64,000 nucleotides of DNA. Source: Tipula vernalis (lineage: Eukaryota; Arthropoda; Insecta; Diptera; Tipulidae). The stretch lies in the NCBI GenBank assembly GCA_958295665.1, contig OY282558.1:63290789-63354788 (forward strand), given 5' to 3'. The notes beneath the pieces were generated by a model. That model did no database searches. It saw nothing but the letters and a program-made list of their open reading frames with translations, and was not told the origin of the DNA. Both the position numbers and the translations under genes were made by a program. Shown one piece after another: positions 51,274 to 63,225 of this stretch; positions within the stretch are counted from its first letter, which is position 1, and the number at the start of each line of letters is the position of its first letter.

Positions 51274-54209
51274 AATTTGCTACGAAATGTATGGTTTAGC
51301 AATTACAGGTCCCGTGACCTATCATTTAAGGTATCTAGCACCGCAATCTGAGCACAATTGCAGATTTTGGATTTTTACTACTCTGAATCGGCTGAGCTAT
51401 AGTAAGGTGATTTTCTTCGAATCGAATTTGCTACGAAATGTATGGTTTAGCAATTACAGGTCCCGTGACCTATTATTTGAGGTATGAAGAACCGCAATCT
51501 GAGCACAATTGCAGATTTTGGATTTTTACAGCTCTGAATCGGCTGAGCTATAGTAAGGTGATTTCTTCGAATCGAATTTGCTACGAAATGTATGGTTTAG
51601 CAATTACAGGTCCCGTGACCTATTATTTGAGGTATGAAGAACCGCAATCTGAGCACAATTGCAGATTTTGGATTTTTACAGCTCTGAATCGGCTGAGCTA
51701 TAGTAAGGTGATTTCTTCGAATCGACTTTTCTGTGAAATGTATGGAAATAATCAACCAATTTCAACGCGGTTTGGCGTAACAATTACAGGTCTTGAGACC
51801 TATCATTTGAGGTATCAAGAACCGAAATCGGAGCACAATTGCAGATTTTGGATTTTTACAGCTCTGAATCGGCTGAGCTATAGTAAGGTGACGAAATGCA
51901 GATTTTGGATTTTTACAGCTCTGAATCGGCTGAGCTATAGTAAGGTGATTTTCTTCGAATCGAATTTGCTACGAAATGTATGGTTTAGCAATAACAGGTC
52001 CCGTGACCTATTATTTGAGGTATGAAGAACCGCAATCTGAGCACAATTGCAGATTTTGGATTTTTACAGCTCTGAATCGGCTGAGCTATAGTAAGGTGAT
52101 TTTCTTCGAATCGAATTTGCTACGAAATGTATGGTTTAGCAATTACAGGTCCCGTGACCTATTATTTGAGGTATGAAGAACCGCAATCTGAGCAAAATTG
52201 CAGATTTTGGATTTTTACAGCTCTGAATCGGCTGAGCTATAGTAAGGTGATTTCTTCGAATCGATTTTTCTGTGAAATGTATGGAAATAATCAACCAATT
52301 TCAACGCGGTTTGGCATAACAATTACAGGTCTTGAGACCTATCATTTGAGGTATCAAGAACCGCAATCGGAGCACAATTGCAGATTTTGGATTTTTACAG
52401 CTCTGAATCGGCTGAGCTATAGTAAGGTGATTTTTTTCGAATCGAATTTGCTACGAAATGTATGGTTTAGCAATTACAGGTCCCGTGACCTATTATTTGA
52501 GGTATGAAGAACCGCAATCTGAGCACAATTGCAGATTTTGGATTTTTACAGCTCTGAATCGGCTGAGCTATAGTAAGGTGATTTCTTCGAATCGATTTTT
52601 CTGTGAAATGTATGGAAATAATCAACCAATTTCAACGCGGTTTGGCATAACAATTACAGGTCTTGAGACCTATCATTTGAGGTATCAAGAACCGCAATCT
52701 GAGCACAATTGCAGATTTTGGATTTTTACAGCTCTGAATCGGCTGAGCTATAGTAAGGTGATTTTCTTCGAATCGAATTTGCTACGAAATGTATGGTTTA
52801 GCAATTACAGGTCCCGTGACCTATTATTTGAGGTATGAAGAACCGCAATCTGAGCACAATTGCAGATTTTGGATTTTTACAGCTCTGAATCGGCTGAGCT
52901 ATAGTAAGGTGATTTCTTCGAATCGATTTTTCTGTGAAATGTATGGAAATAATCAACCAATTTCAACGCGGTTTGGCATAACAATTACAGGTCTTGAGAC
53001 CTATCATTTGAGGTATCAAGAACCGCAATCTGAGCACAATTGCAGATTTTGGATTTTTACAGCTCTGAATCGGCTGAGCTATAGTAAGGTGATTTTCTTC
53101 GAATCGAATTTGCTACGAAATGTATGGTTTAGCAATTACAGGTCCCGTGACCTATTATTTGAGGTATGAAGAACCGCAATCTGAGCACAATTGCAGATTT
53201 TGGATTTTTACAGCTCTGAATCGGCTGAGCTATAGTAAGGTGATTTCTTCGAATCGATTTTTCTGTGAAATGTATGGAAATAATCAACCAATTTCAACGC
53301 GGTTTGGCATAACAATTACAGGTCTTGAGACCTATCATTTGAGGTATCAAGAACCGCAATCGGAGCACAATTGCAGATTTTGGATTTTTACAGCTCTGAA
53401 TCGGCTGAGCTATAGTAAGGTGATTTTCTTCGAATCGAATTTTCTACGAAATGTATGGTTTAGCAATTACAGGGCCCGTGACCTATCATTTAAGGTATCT
53501 AGAACCGCAATCTGAGCACAATTGCAGATTTTGGATTTTTACAGCTCTGAATCGGCTGAGCTATAGTAAGGTGATTTTCTTCGAATCGAATTTGCTACGA
53601 AATGTATGGTTTAGCAATTACAGGTCCCGTGACCTATCATTTAAGGTATCTAGCACCGCAATCTGAGCACAATTGCAGATTTTGGATTTTTACTACTCTG
53701 AATCGGCTGAGCTATAGTAAGGTGATTTTCTTCGAATCGAATTTGCTACGAAATGTATGGTTTAGCAATTACAGGTCCCGTGACCTATTATTTGAGGTAT
53801 GAAGAACCGCAATCTGAGCACAATTGCAGATTTTGGATTTTTACAGCTCTGAATCGGCTGAGCTATAGTAAGGTGATTTTCTTCGAATCGAATTTGCTAC
53901 GAAATGTATGGTTTAGCAATTACAGGTCCCGTGACCTATCATTTAAGGTATCTAGAACCGCAATCTGAGCACAATTGCAGATTTTGGATTTTTACAGCTC
54001 TGAATCGGCTGAGCTATAGTAAGGTGATTTTCTTCGAATCGAATTTGCTACGAAATGTATGGTTTAGCAATTACAGGTCCCGTGACCTATCATTTAAGGT
54101 ATCTAGAACCGCAATCTGAGCACAATTGCAGATTTTGGATTTTTACAGCTCTGAATCGGCTGAGCTATAGTAAGGTGATTTTCTTCGAATCGAATTTGCT
54201 ACGAAATGT
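51274..54209 (+). repeat. Segment A, copy 2 (offset 14304 bp)
   Basis: Second copy of segment A. Differences noticed are GAGCAAAATTG near 52190 and an AATTTGCTACG linker where copy 1 has AATTTTCTACG near 39740. After it comes the L-L-L triplet, where copy 1 continues with regular SL dimers. Confidence 0.9.
51891..51975 (+). repeat. Truncated monomer with the same joint (copy 2)
   Basis: The same GTGACGAAATGCAGATTT junction as at 37587, exactly 14304 bp downstream. Two independent identical double deletions are unlikely, so this is the best single proof that segment A was copied as a block. Confidence 0.9.
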
Positions 54210-54355
54210 ATGGTTTAGCAATTACAGGTCCCGTGACCTATTATTTGAGGTATGAAGAACCGCAATCTGAGCACAATTGCAGATTTTGGATTTTTACAGC
54301 TCTGAATCGGCTGAGCTATAATAAGGTGATTTCTTCGAATCGATTTTTCTGTGAA

Positions 54356-54896
54356 ATGTATGGAAATAATCAACCAATTTCAACGCGGTTTGGCATAACA
54401 ATTACAGGTCTTGAGACCTATCATTTGAGGTATCAAGAACCGCAATCGGAGCACAATTGCAGATTTTGGATTTTTACAGCTCTGAATCGGCTGAGCTATA
54501 GTAAGGTGATTTCTTCGAATCGATTTTTCTGTGAAATGTATGGAAATAATCAACCAATTTCAACGCGGTTTGGCATAACAATTACAGGTCTTGAGACCTA
54601 TCATTTGAGGTATCAAGAACCGCAATCTGAGCACAATTGCAGATTTTGGATTTTTACAGCTCTGAATCGGCTGAGCTATAGTAAGGTGATTTCTTCGAAT
54701 CGATTTTTCTGTGAAATGTATGGAAATAATCAACCAATTTCAACGCGGTTTGGCATAACAATTACAGGTCTTGAGACCTATCATTTGAGGTATCAAGAAC
54801 CGCAATCTGAGCACAATTGCAGATTTTGGATTTTTACAGCTCTGAATCGGCTGAGCTATAGTAAGGTGATTTTCTTCGAATCGAATTTGCTACGAA
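54356..54896 (+). repeat. L-L-L tandem triplet
   Basis: Three consecutive L monomers (starts 54356, 54536 and 54716). The preceding S has the unique CTATAATAAGG near 54318. It sits where the related block at 39902 has a single SL dimer, so two extra L units were gained in this copy. Because 180 is a multiple of three, it also yields the longest open frame of the window (246 codons), which is not thought to be a gene. Confidence 0.9.
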
Positions 54897-56467
54897 ATGT
54901 ATGGTTTAGCAATTACAGGTCCCGTGACCTATTATTTGAGGTATGAAGAACCGCAATCTGAGCACAATTGCAGATTTTGGATTTTTACAGCTCTGAATCG
55001 GCTGAGCTATAGTAAGGTGATTTCTTCGAATCGATTTTTCTGTGAAATGTATGGAAATAATCAACCAATTTCAACGCGGTTTGGCATAACAATTACAGGT
55101 CTTGAGACCTATCATTTGAGGTATCAAGAACCGCAATCGGAGCACAATTGCAGATTTTGGATTTTTACAGCTCTGAATCGGCTGAGCTATAGTAAGGTGA
55201 TTTTCTTCGAATCGAATTTTCTACGAAATGTATGGTTTAGCAATTACAGGGCCCGTGACCTATCATTTAAGGTATCTAGAACCGCAATCTGAGCACAATT
55301 GCAGATTTTGGATTTTTACAGCTCTGAATCGGCTGAGCTATAGTAAGGTGATTTTCTTCGAATCGAATTTGCTACGAAATGTATGGTTTAGCAATTACAG
55401 GTCCCGTGACCTATCATTTAAGGTATCTAGCACCGCAATCTGAGCACAATTGCAGATTTTGGATTTTTACTACTCTGAATCGGCTGAGCTATAGTAAGGT
55501 GATTTTCTTCGAATCGAATTTGCTACGAAATGTATGGTTTAGCAATTACAGGTCCCGTGACCTATTATTTGAGGTATGAAGAACCGCAATCTGAGCACAA
55601 TTGCAGATTTTGGATTTTTACAGCTCTGAATCGGCTGAGCTATAGTAAGGTGATTTTCTTCGAATCGAATTTGCTACGAAATGTATGGTTTAGCAATTAC
55701 AGGTCCCGTGACCTATTATCATTTAAGGTATCTAGAACCGCAATCTGAGCACAATTGCAGATTTTGGATTTTTACAGCTCTGAATCGGCTGAGCTATAGT
55801 AAGGTGATTTTCTTCGAATCGAATTTTCTACGAAATGTATGGTTTAGCAATTACAGGTCCCGTGACCTATCATTTAAGGTATCTAGAACCGCAATCTGAG
55901 CACAATTGCAGATTTTGGATTTTTACAGCTCTGAATCGGCTGAGCTATAGTAAGGTGATTTTCTTCGAATCGAATTTGCTACGAAATGTATGGTTTAGCA
56001 ATTACAGGTCCCGTGACCTATCATTTAAGGTATCTAGAACCGCAATCTGAGCACAATTGCAGATTTTGGATTTTTACAGCTCTGAATCGGCTGAGCTATA
56101 GTAAGGTGATTTTCTTCGAATCGAATTTGCTACGAAATGTATGGTTTAGCAATTACAGGTCCCGTGACCTATTATTTGAGGTATGAAGAACCGCAATCTG
56201 AGCACAATTGCAGATTTTGGATTTTTACAGCTCTGAATCGGCTGAGCTATAGTAAGGTGATTTCTTCGAATCGATTTTTCTGTGAAATGTATGGAAATAA
56301 TCAACCAATTTCAACGCGGTTTGGCATAACAATTACAGGTCTTGAGACCTATCATTTGAGGTATCAAGAACCGCAATCTGAGCACAATTGCAGATTTTGG
56401 ATTTTTACAGCTCTGAATCGGCTGAGCTATAGTAAGGTGATTTTCTTCGAATCGAATTTGCTACGAA

Positions 56468-57431
56468 ATGTATGGTTTAGCAATTACAGGACCCGTGACC
56501 TATTATTTGAGGTATCAAGAACCGCAATCTGAGCACAACTGCAGATTTTGGATTTTTACAGCTCTGAATCGGCTGAGCTATAGTAAGGTGATTTCTTCGA
56601 ATCGACTTTTCTGTGAAATGTATGGAAATAATCAACCAATTTCAACGCGGTTTGGCATAACAATTACAGGTCTTGAGACCTATCATTTGAGGTATCAAGA
56701 ACCGAAATCGGAGCACAATTGCAGATTTTGGATTTTTACAGCTCTGAATCGGCTAAGCTATAGTAAGGTGATTTTCTTCGAATCGAATTTTCTACGAAAT
56801 GTATGGTTTAGCAATTACAGGTCCCGTGACCTATCATTTAAGGTATCTAGAACCGCAATCTGAGCACAATTGCAGATTTTGGATTTTTACAGCTCTGAAT
56901 CGGCTGAGCTATAGTAAGGTGATTTTCTTCGAATCGAATTTTCTACGAAATGTATGGTTTAGCAATTACAGGTACCGTGACCTATCATTTAAGGTATCTA
57001 GAACCGCAATCTGAGCACAATTGCAGATTTTGGATTTTTACAGCTCTGAATCGGCTGAGCTATAGTAAGGTGATTTTCTTCGAATCGAATTTTCTACGAA
57101 ATGTATGGTTTAGCAATTACAGGTCCCGTGACCTATCATTTAAGGTATCTAGAACCGCAATCTGAGCACAATTGCAGATTTTGGATTTTTACAGCTCTGA
57201 ATCGGCTGAGCTATAGTAAGGTGATTTCTTCGAATCGATTTTTCTGTGAAATGTATGGAAATAATCAACCAATTTCAACGCGGTTTGGCATAACAATTAC
57301 AGGTCTTGAGACCTATCATTTGAGGTATCAAGAACCGCAATCGAAGCACAATTGCAGATTTTGGATTTTTACAGCTCTGAATCGGCTGAGCTATAGCAAG
57401 GTGATTTTCTTCGAATCGAATTTGCTACGAA
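56468..57431 (+). repeat. Segment B, copy 2 (offset 20449 bp)
   Basis: Second copy of the rare-variant block described for 36019-36982. It differs by GTATCAAG in place of GTATGAAG at the start and leads into a GAGGTATAAAG monomer (near 57476) instead of a CTAGCACC monomer. It ends at the border between the middle and right domains. Confidence 0.88.
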
Positions 57432-59057
57432 ATGTATGGTTTAGCAATTACAGGTCCCGTGACCTATTATTTGAGGTATAAAGAACCGCAATCTGAGCAC
57501 AATTGCAGATTTTGGATTTTTACAGCTCTGAATCGGCTGAGCTATAGTAAGGTGATTTCTTCGAATCGATTTTTCTGTGAAATGTATGGAAATAATCAAC
57601 CAATTTCAACGCGGTTTGGCATAACAATTACAGGTCTTGAGACCTATCATTTGAGGTATCAAGAACCGCAATCGGAGCACAATTGCAGATTTTGGATTTT
57701 TACAGCTCTGAATCGGCTGAGCTATAGTAAGGTGATTTTCTTCGAATCGAATTTTCTACGAAATGTATGGTTTAGCAATTACAGGTCCCGTGACCTATCA
57801 TTTAAGGTATCTAGAACCGCAATCTGAGCACAATTGCAGATTTTGGATTTTTACAGCTCTGAATCGGCTGAGCTATAGTAAGGTGATTTTCTTCGAATCG
57901 AATTTGCTACGAAATGTATGGTTTAGCAATAACAGGTCCCGTGACCTATTATTTGAGGTATGAAGAACCGCAATCTGAGCACAATTGCAGATTTTGGATT
58001 TTTACAGCTCTGAATCGGCTGAGCTATAGTAAGGTGATTTTCTTCGAATCGAATTTGCTACGAAATGTATGGTTTAGCAATTACAGGTCCCGTGACCTAT
58101 TATTTGAGGTATGAAGAACCGCAATCTGAGCACAATTGCAGATTTTGGATTTTTACAGCTCTGAATCGGCTGAGCTATAGTAAGGTGATTTCTTCGAATC
58201 GATTTTTCTGTGAAATGTATGGAAATAATCAACCAATTTCAACGCGGTTTGGCATAACAATTACAGGTCTTGAGACCTATCATTTGAGGTATCAAGAACC
58301 GCAATCGGAGCACAATTGCAGATTTTGGATTTTTACAGCTCTGAATCGGCTGAGCTATAGTAAGGTGATTTTCTTCGAATCGAATTTGCTACGAAATGTA
58401 TGGTTTAGCAATTACAGGTCCCGTGACCTATTATTTGAGGTATCAAGAACCGCAATCTGAGCACAATTGCAGATTTTGGATTTTTACAGCTCTGAATCGG
58501 CTGAGCTATAGTAAGGTGATTTCTTCGAATCGATTTTTCTGTGAAATGTATGGAAATAATCAACCAATTTCAACGCGGTTTGGCATAACAATTACAGGTC
58601 TTGAGACCTATCATTTGAGGTATCAAGAACCGCAATCGGAGCACAATTGCAGATTTTGGATTTTTACAGCTCTGAATCGGCTGAGCTATAGTAAGGTGAT
58701 TTTTTTTTAATCAAATTTGCTACGAAATGTATGGTTTAGCAATTACAGGTCCCGTGACCTATTATTTGAGGTATGAAGAACCGCAATCTGAGCACAATTG
58801 CAGATTTTGGATTTTTACAGCTCTGAATCGGCTGAGCTATAGTAAGGTGATTTCTTCGAATCGATTTTTCTGTGAAATGTATGGAAATAATCAACCAATT
58901 TCAACGCGGTTTGGCATAACAATTACAGGTCTTGAGACCTATCATTTGAGGTATCAAGAACCGCAATCGGAGCACAATTGCAGATTTTGGATTTTTACAG
59001 CTCTGAATCGGCTGAGCTATAGTAAGGTGATTTTTTTCGAATCGAATTTTCTACGAA

Positions 59058-62000
59058 ATGTATGGTTTAGCAATTACAGGTCTGTGACCTATCATTAAAG
59101 GTATCTAGAACCGCAATCTGAGCACAATTGCAGATTTTGGATTTTTACAGCTCTGAATCGGCTGAGCTATAGTAAGGTGATTTCTTCGAATCGATTTTTC
59201 TGTGAAATGTATGGAAATAATCAACCAATTTCAACGCGGTTTGGCATAACAATTACAGGTCTTGAGACCTATCATTTGAGGTATCAAGAACGGCAATCGG
59301 AGCACAATTGCAGATTTTGGATTTTTACAGCTCTGAATCGGCTGAGCTATAGTAAGGTGATTTTCTTCGAATCGAATTTGCTACGAAATGTATGGTTTAG
59401 CAATTACAGGTCCCGTGACCTATCATTTAAGGTATCTAGAACCGCAATCTGAGCACAATTGCAGATTTTGGATTTTTACAGCTCTGAATCGGCTGAGCTA
59501 TAGTAAGGTGATTTTCTTCGAATCGAATTTGCTACGAAATGTATGGTTTAGCAATAACAGGTCCCGTGACCTATCATTTAAGGTATCTAGAACCGCAATC
59601 TGAGCACAATTGCAGATTTTGGATTTTTACAGCTCTGAATCGGCTGAGCTATAGTAAGGTGATTTTCTTCGAATCGAATTTTCTACGAAATGTATGGTTT
59701 AGCAATTACAGGTCCCGTGACCTATCATTTAAGGTATCTAGAACCGCAATCTGAGCACAATTGCAGATTTTGGATTTTTACAGCTCTGAATCGGCTGAGC
59801 TGTAAGGTGATTTTCTTCGAATCGAATTTGCTACGAAATGTATGGTTTAGCAATTACAGGTCCCGTGACCTATTATTTGAGGTATGAAGAACCGCAATCT
59901 GAGCACAATTGCAGATTTTCGATTTTTACAGCTCTGAATCGGCTGAGCTATAGTAAGGTGATTTCTTCGAATCGATTTTTCTGTGAAATGTATGGAAATA
60001 ATCAACCAATTTCAACGCGGTTTGGCATAACAATTACAGGTCTTGAGACCTATCATTTGAGGTATCAAGAACGGCAATCGGAGCACAATTGCAGATTTTG
60101 GATTTTTACAGCTCTGAATCGGCTGAGCTATAGTAAGGTGATTTTCTTCGAATCGAATTTGCTACGAAATGTATGGTTTAGCAATTACAGGTCCCGTGAC
60201 CTATCATTTAAGGTATCTAGAACCGCAATCTGAGCACAATTGCAGATTTTGGATTTTTACAGCTCTGAATCGGCTGAGCTATAGTAAGGTGATTTTCTTC
60301 GAATCGAATTTGCTACGAAATGTATGGTTTAGCAATTACAGGTCTGTGACCTATCATTAAAGGTATCTAGAACCGCAATCTGAGCACAATTGCAGATTTT
60401 GGATTTTTACAGCTCTGAATCGGCTGAGCTATAGTAAGGTGATTTTCTTCGAATCGAATTTGCTACGAAATGTATGGTTTAGCAATAACAGGTCCCGTGA
60501 CCTATTATTTGAGGTATGAAGAACCGCAATCTGAGCACAATTGCAGATTTTGGATTTTTACAGCTCTGAATCGGCTGAGCTATAGTAAGGTGATTTCTTC
60601 GAATCGATTTTTCTGTGAAATGTATGGAAATAATCAACCAATTTCAACGCGGTTTGGCATAACAATTACAGGTCTTGAGACCTATCATTTGAGGTATCAA
60701 GAACCGCAATCTGAGCACAATTGCAGATTTTGGATTTTTACAGCTCTGAATCGGCTGAGCTATAGTAAGGTGATTTTCTTCGAATCGAATTTGCTACGAA
60801 ATGTATGGTTTAGCAATTACAGGTCCCGTGACCTATTATTTGAGGTATGAAGAACCGCAATCTGAGCACAATTGCAGATTTTGGATTTTTACAGCTCTGA
60901 ATCGGCTGAGCTATAGTAAGGTGATTTCTTCGAATCGATTTTTCTGTGAAATGTATGGAAATAATCAACCAATTTCAACGCGGTTTGGCATAACAATTAC
61001 AGGTCTTGAGACCTATCATTTGAGGTATCAAGAACCGCAATCGGAGCACAATTGCAGATTTTGGATTTTTACAGCTCTGAATCGGCTGAGCTATAGTAAG
61101 GTGATTTTCTTCGAATCGAATTTTCTACGAAATGTATGGTTTAGCAATTACAGGTCTGTGACCTATCATTAAAGGTATCTAGAACCGCAATCTGAGCACA
61201 ATTGCAGATTTTGGATTTTTACAGCTCTGAATCGGCTGAGCTATAGTAAGGTGATTTTCTTCGAATCGAATTTGCTACGAAATGTATGGTTTAGCAATAA
61301 CAGGTCCCGTGACCTATTATTTGAGGTATGAAGAACCGCAATCTGAGCACAATTGCAGATTTTGGATTTTTACAGCTCTGAATCGGCTGAGCTATATTAA
61401 GGTGATTTTCTTCGAATCGAATTTGCTACGAAATGTATGGTTTAGCAATTACAGGTCCCGTGACCTATTATTTGAGGTATGAAGAACCGCAATCTGAGCA
61501 CAATTGCAGATTTTGGATTTTTACAGCTCTGAATCGGCTGAGCTATAGTAAGGTGATTTTCTTCGAATCGAATTTGCTACGAAATGTATGGTTTAGCAAT
61601 TACAGGTCCCGTGACCTATCATTTAAGGTATCTAGAACCGCAATCTGAGCACAATTGCAGATTTTGGATTTTTACAGCTCTGAATCGGCTGAGCTATAGT
61701 AAGGTGATTTTCTTCGAATCGAATTTTCTACGAAATGTATGGTTTAGCAATTACAGGTCCCGTGACCTATCATTTGAGGTATCTAGAACCGCAATCTGAG
61801 CACAATTGCAGATTTTGGATTTTTACAGCTCTGAATCGGCTGAGCTGTAAGGTGATTTTCTTCGAATCGAATTTGCTACGAAATGTATGGTTTAGCAATT
61901 ACAGGTCCCGTGACCTATTATTTGAGGTATGAAGAACCGCAATCTGAGCACAATTGCAGATTTTCGATTTTTACAGCTCTGAATCGGCTGAGCTATAGTA

Positions 62001-62930
62001 AGGTGATTTCTTCGAATCGATTTTTCTGTGAAATGTATGGAAATAATCAACCAATTTCAACGCGGTTTGGCATAACAATTACAGGTCTTGAGACCTATCA
62101 TTTGAGGTATCAAGAACCGCAATCGGAGCACAATTGCAGATTTTGGATTTTTACAGCTCTGAATCGGCTGAGCTATAGTAAGGTGATTTTTTTTAATCAA
62201 ATTTGCTACGAAATGTATGGTTTAGCAATTACAGGTCCCGTGACCTATTATTTGAGGTATGAAGAACCGCAATCTGAGCACAATTGCAGATTTTGGATTT
62301 TTACAGCTCTGAATCGGCTGAGCTATAGTAAGGTGATTTCTTCGAATCGATTTTTCTGTGAAATGTATGGAAATAATCAACCAATTTCAACGCGGTTTGG
62401 CATAACAATTACAGGTCTTGAGACCTATCATTTGAGGTATCAAGAACCGCAATCGAAGCACAATTGCAGATTTTGGATTTTTACAGCTCTGAATCGTCTG
62501 AGCTATAGTAAGGTGATTTTCTTCGAATCGAATTTGCTACGAAATGTATGGTTTAGCAATTACAGGTCCCGTGACCTATTATTTGAGGTATGAAGAACCG
62601 CAATCTGAGCACAATTGCAGATTTTGGATTTTTACAGCTCTGAATCGGCTGAGCTATAGTAAGGTGATTTCTTCGAATCGATTTTTCTGTGAAATGTATG
62701 GAAATAATCAACCAATTTCAACGCGGTTTGGCATAACAATTACAGGTCTTGAGACCTATCATTTGAGGTATCAAGAACCGCAATCGGAGCACAATTGCAG
62801 ATTTTGGATTTTTACAGCTCTGAATCGGCTGAGCTATAGTAAGGTGATTTTCTTCGAATCGAATTTTCTACGAAATGTATGGTTTAGCAATTACAGGTCT
62901 GTGACCTATCATTAAAGGTATCTAGAACCG
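59058..62930 (+). repeat. Monomers with the private GGTCTGTGACC variant
   Basis: Four S monomers have a one-base-shorter dyad (GGTCTGTGACC in place of GGTCCCGTGACC) together with CATTAAAGG in place of CATTTAAGG. TCTGTGACC starts at 59081, 60343, 61155 and 62898. The deletion gives 150-bp S units and disrupts the dyad centre. The two changes are always linked, so they share one origin. They were not seen before 59 kb. Confidence 0.88.
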
Positions 62931-63225
62931 CAATCTGAGCACAATTGCAGATTTTGGATTTTTACAGCTCTGAATCGGCTGAGCTATAGTAAGGTGATTT
63001 TCTTCGAATCGAATTTGCTACGAAATGTATGGTTTAGCAATAACAGGTCCCGTGACCTATTATTTGAGGTATGAAGAACCGCAATCTGAGCACAATTGCA
63101 GATTTTGGATTTTTACAGCTCTGAATCGGCTGAGCTATATTAAGGTGATTTTCTTCGAATCGAATTTGCTACGAAATGTATGGTTTAGCAATTACAGGTC
63201 CCGTGACCTATTATTTGAGGTATGA
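60801..63225 (+). repeat. 1743-bp offset duplication in the right domain
   Basis: Units at 60801, 61131 and 61282 (SL with an AATTTTCTACG linker, S with GGTCTGTGACC and CATTAAAGG, S with CAATAACAGG and CTATATTAAGG) recur at 62544, 62874 and 63025. Between the copies lie Sa, Sb, AGCTGTAAGG and ATTTTCGATTT units. Confidence 0.8.
61584..62543 (+). repeat. Right copy of the shared block (offset about 55069 bp)
   Basis: Same monomer order and rare variants as 6515-7475: AGCTGTAAGG near 61845, ATTTTCGATTT near 61964, and a T-run linker at 62187-62194 reading TTTAATCAAATTTGC. One base is missing relative to the left copy, so spacing there is 330 in place of 331 bp. A related T-run linker, with nine Ts, is at 58700-58708. 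Confidence 0.82.

Larger units (their letters stand above)
39298..55529 (+). repeat. Cassette array with variable SL dimer number
   Basis: A recurring cassette of a CTAGCACC/TACTACTCTG monomer followed by about three S monomers is separated by SL dimer runs of different length: 3 (39902), 3 (41647), 4 (43877), 6 (46920), 4 (49812), 4 (52127), and S-L-L-L plus SL (54206). Short forms with no or one dimer occur at 42640-43273, 45201-45834 and 45834-46316. Many dimer runs end with the linked AATTTTCTACG plus GGGCCCGTG pair. Confidence 0.8.
22209..57431 (+). repeat. Middle array domain
   Basis: Defined by variants seen only here. CTAGCACC followed by TACTACTCTG occurs in about 17 S junctions between about 26.26 and 55.44 kb. 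GGGCCCGTG occurs in eight units, the first at 22561. GGTAACTAGAACC occurs near 23.55, 24.51 and 28.10 kb. The ATTTTCGATTT and GAACGGCAATC variants of the flanks are missing. The domain contains two S-only tracts and, from about 39 kb, a repeating cassette of S monomers plus SL dimers. Confidence 0.7.
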
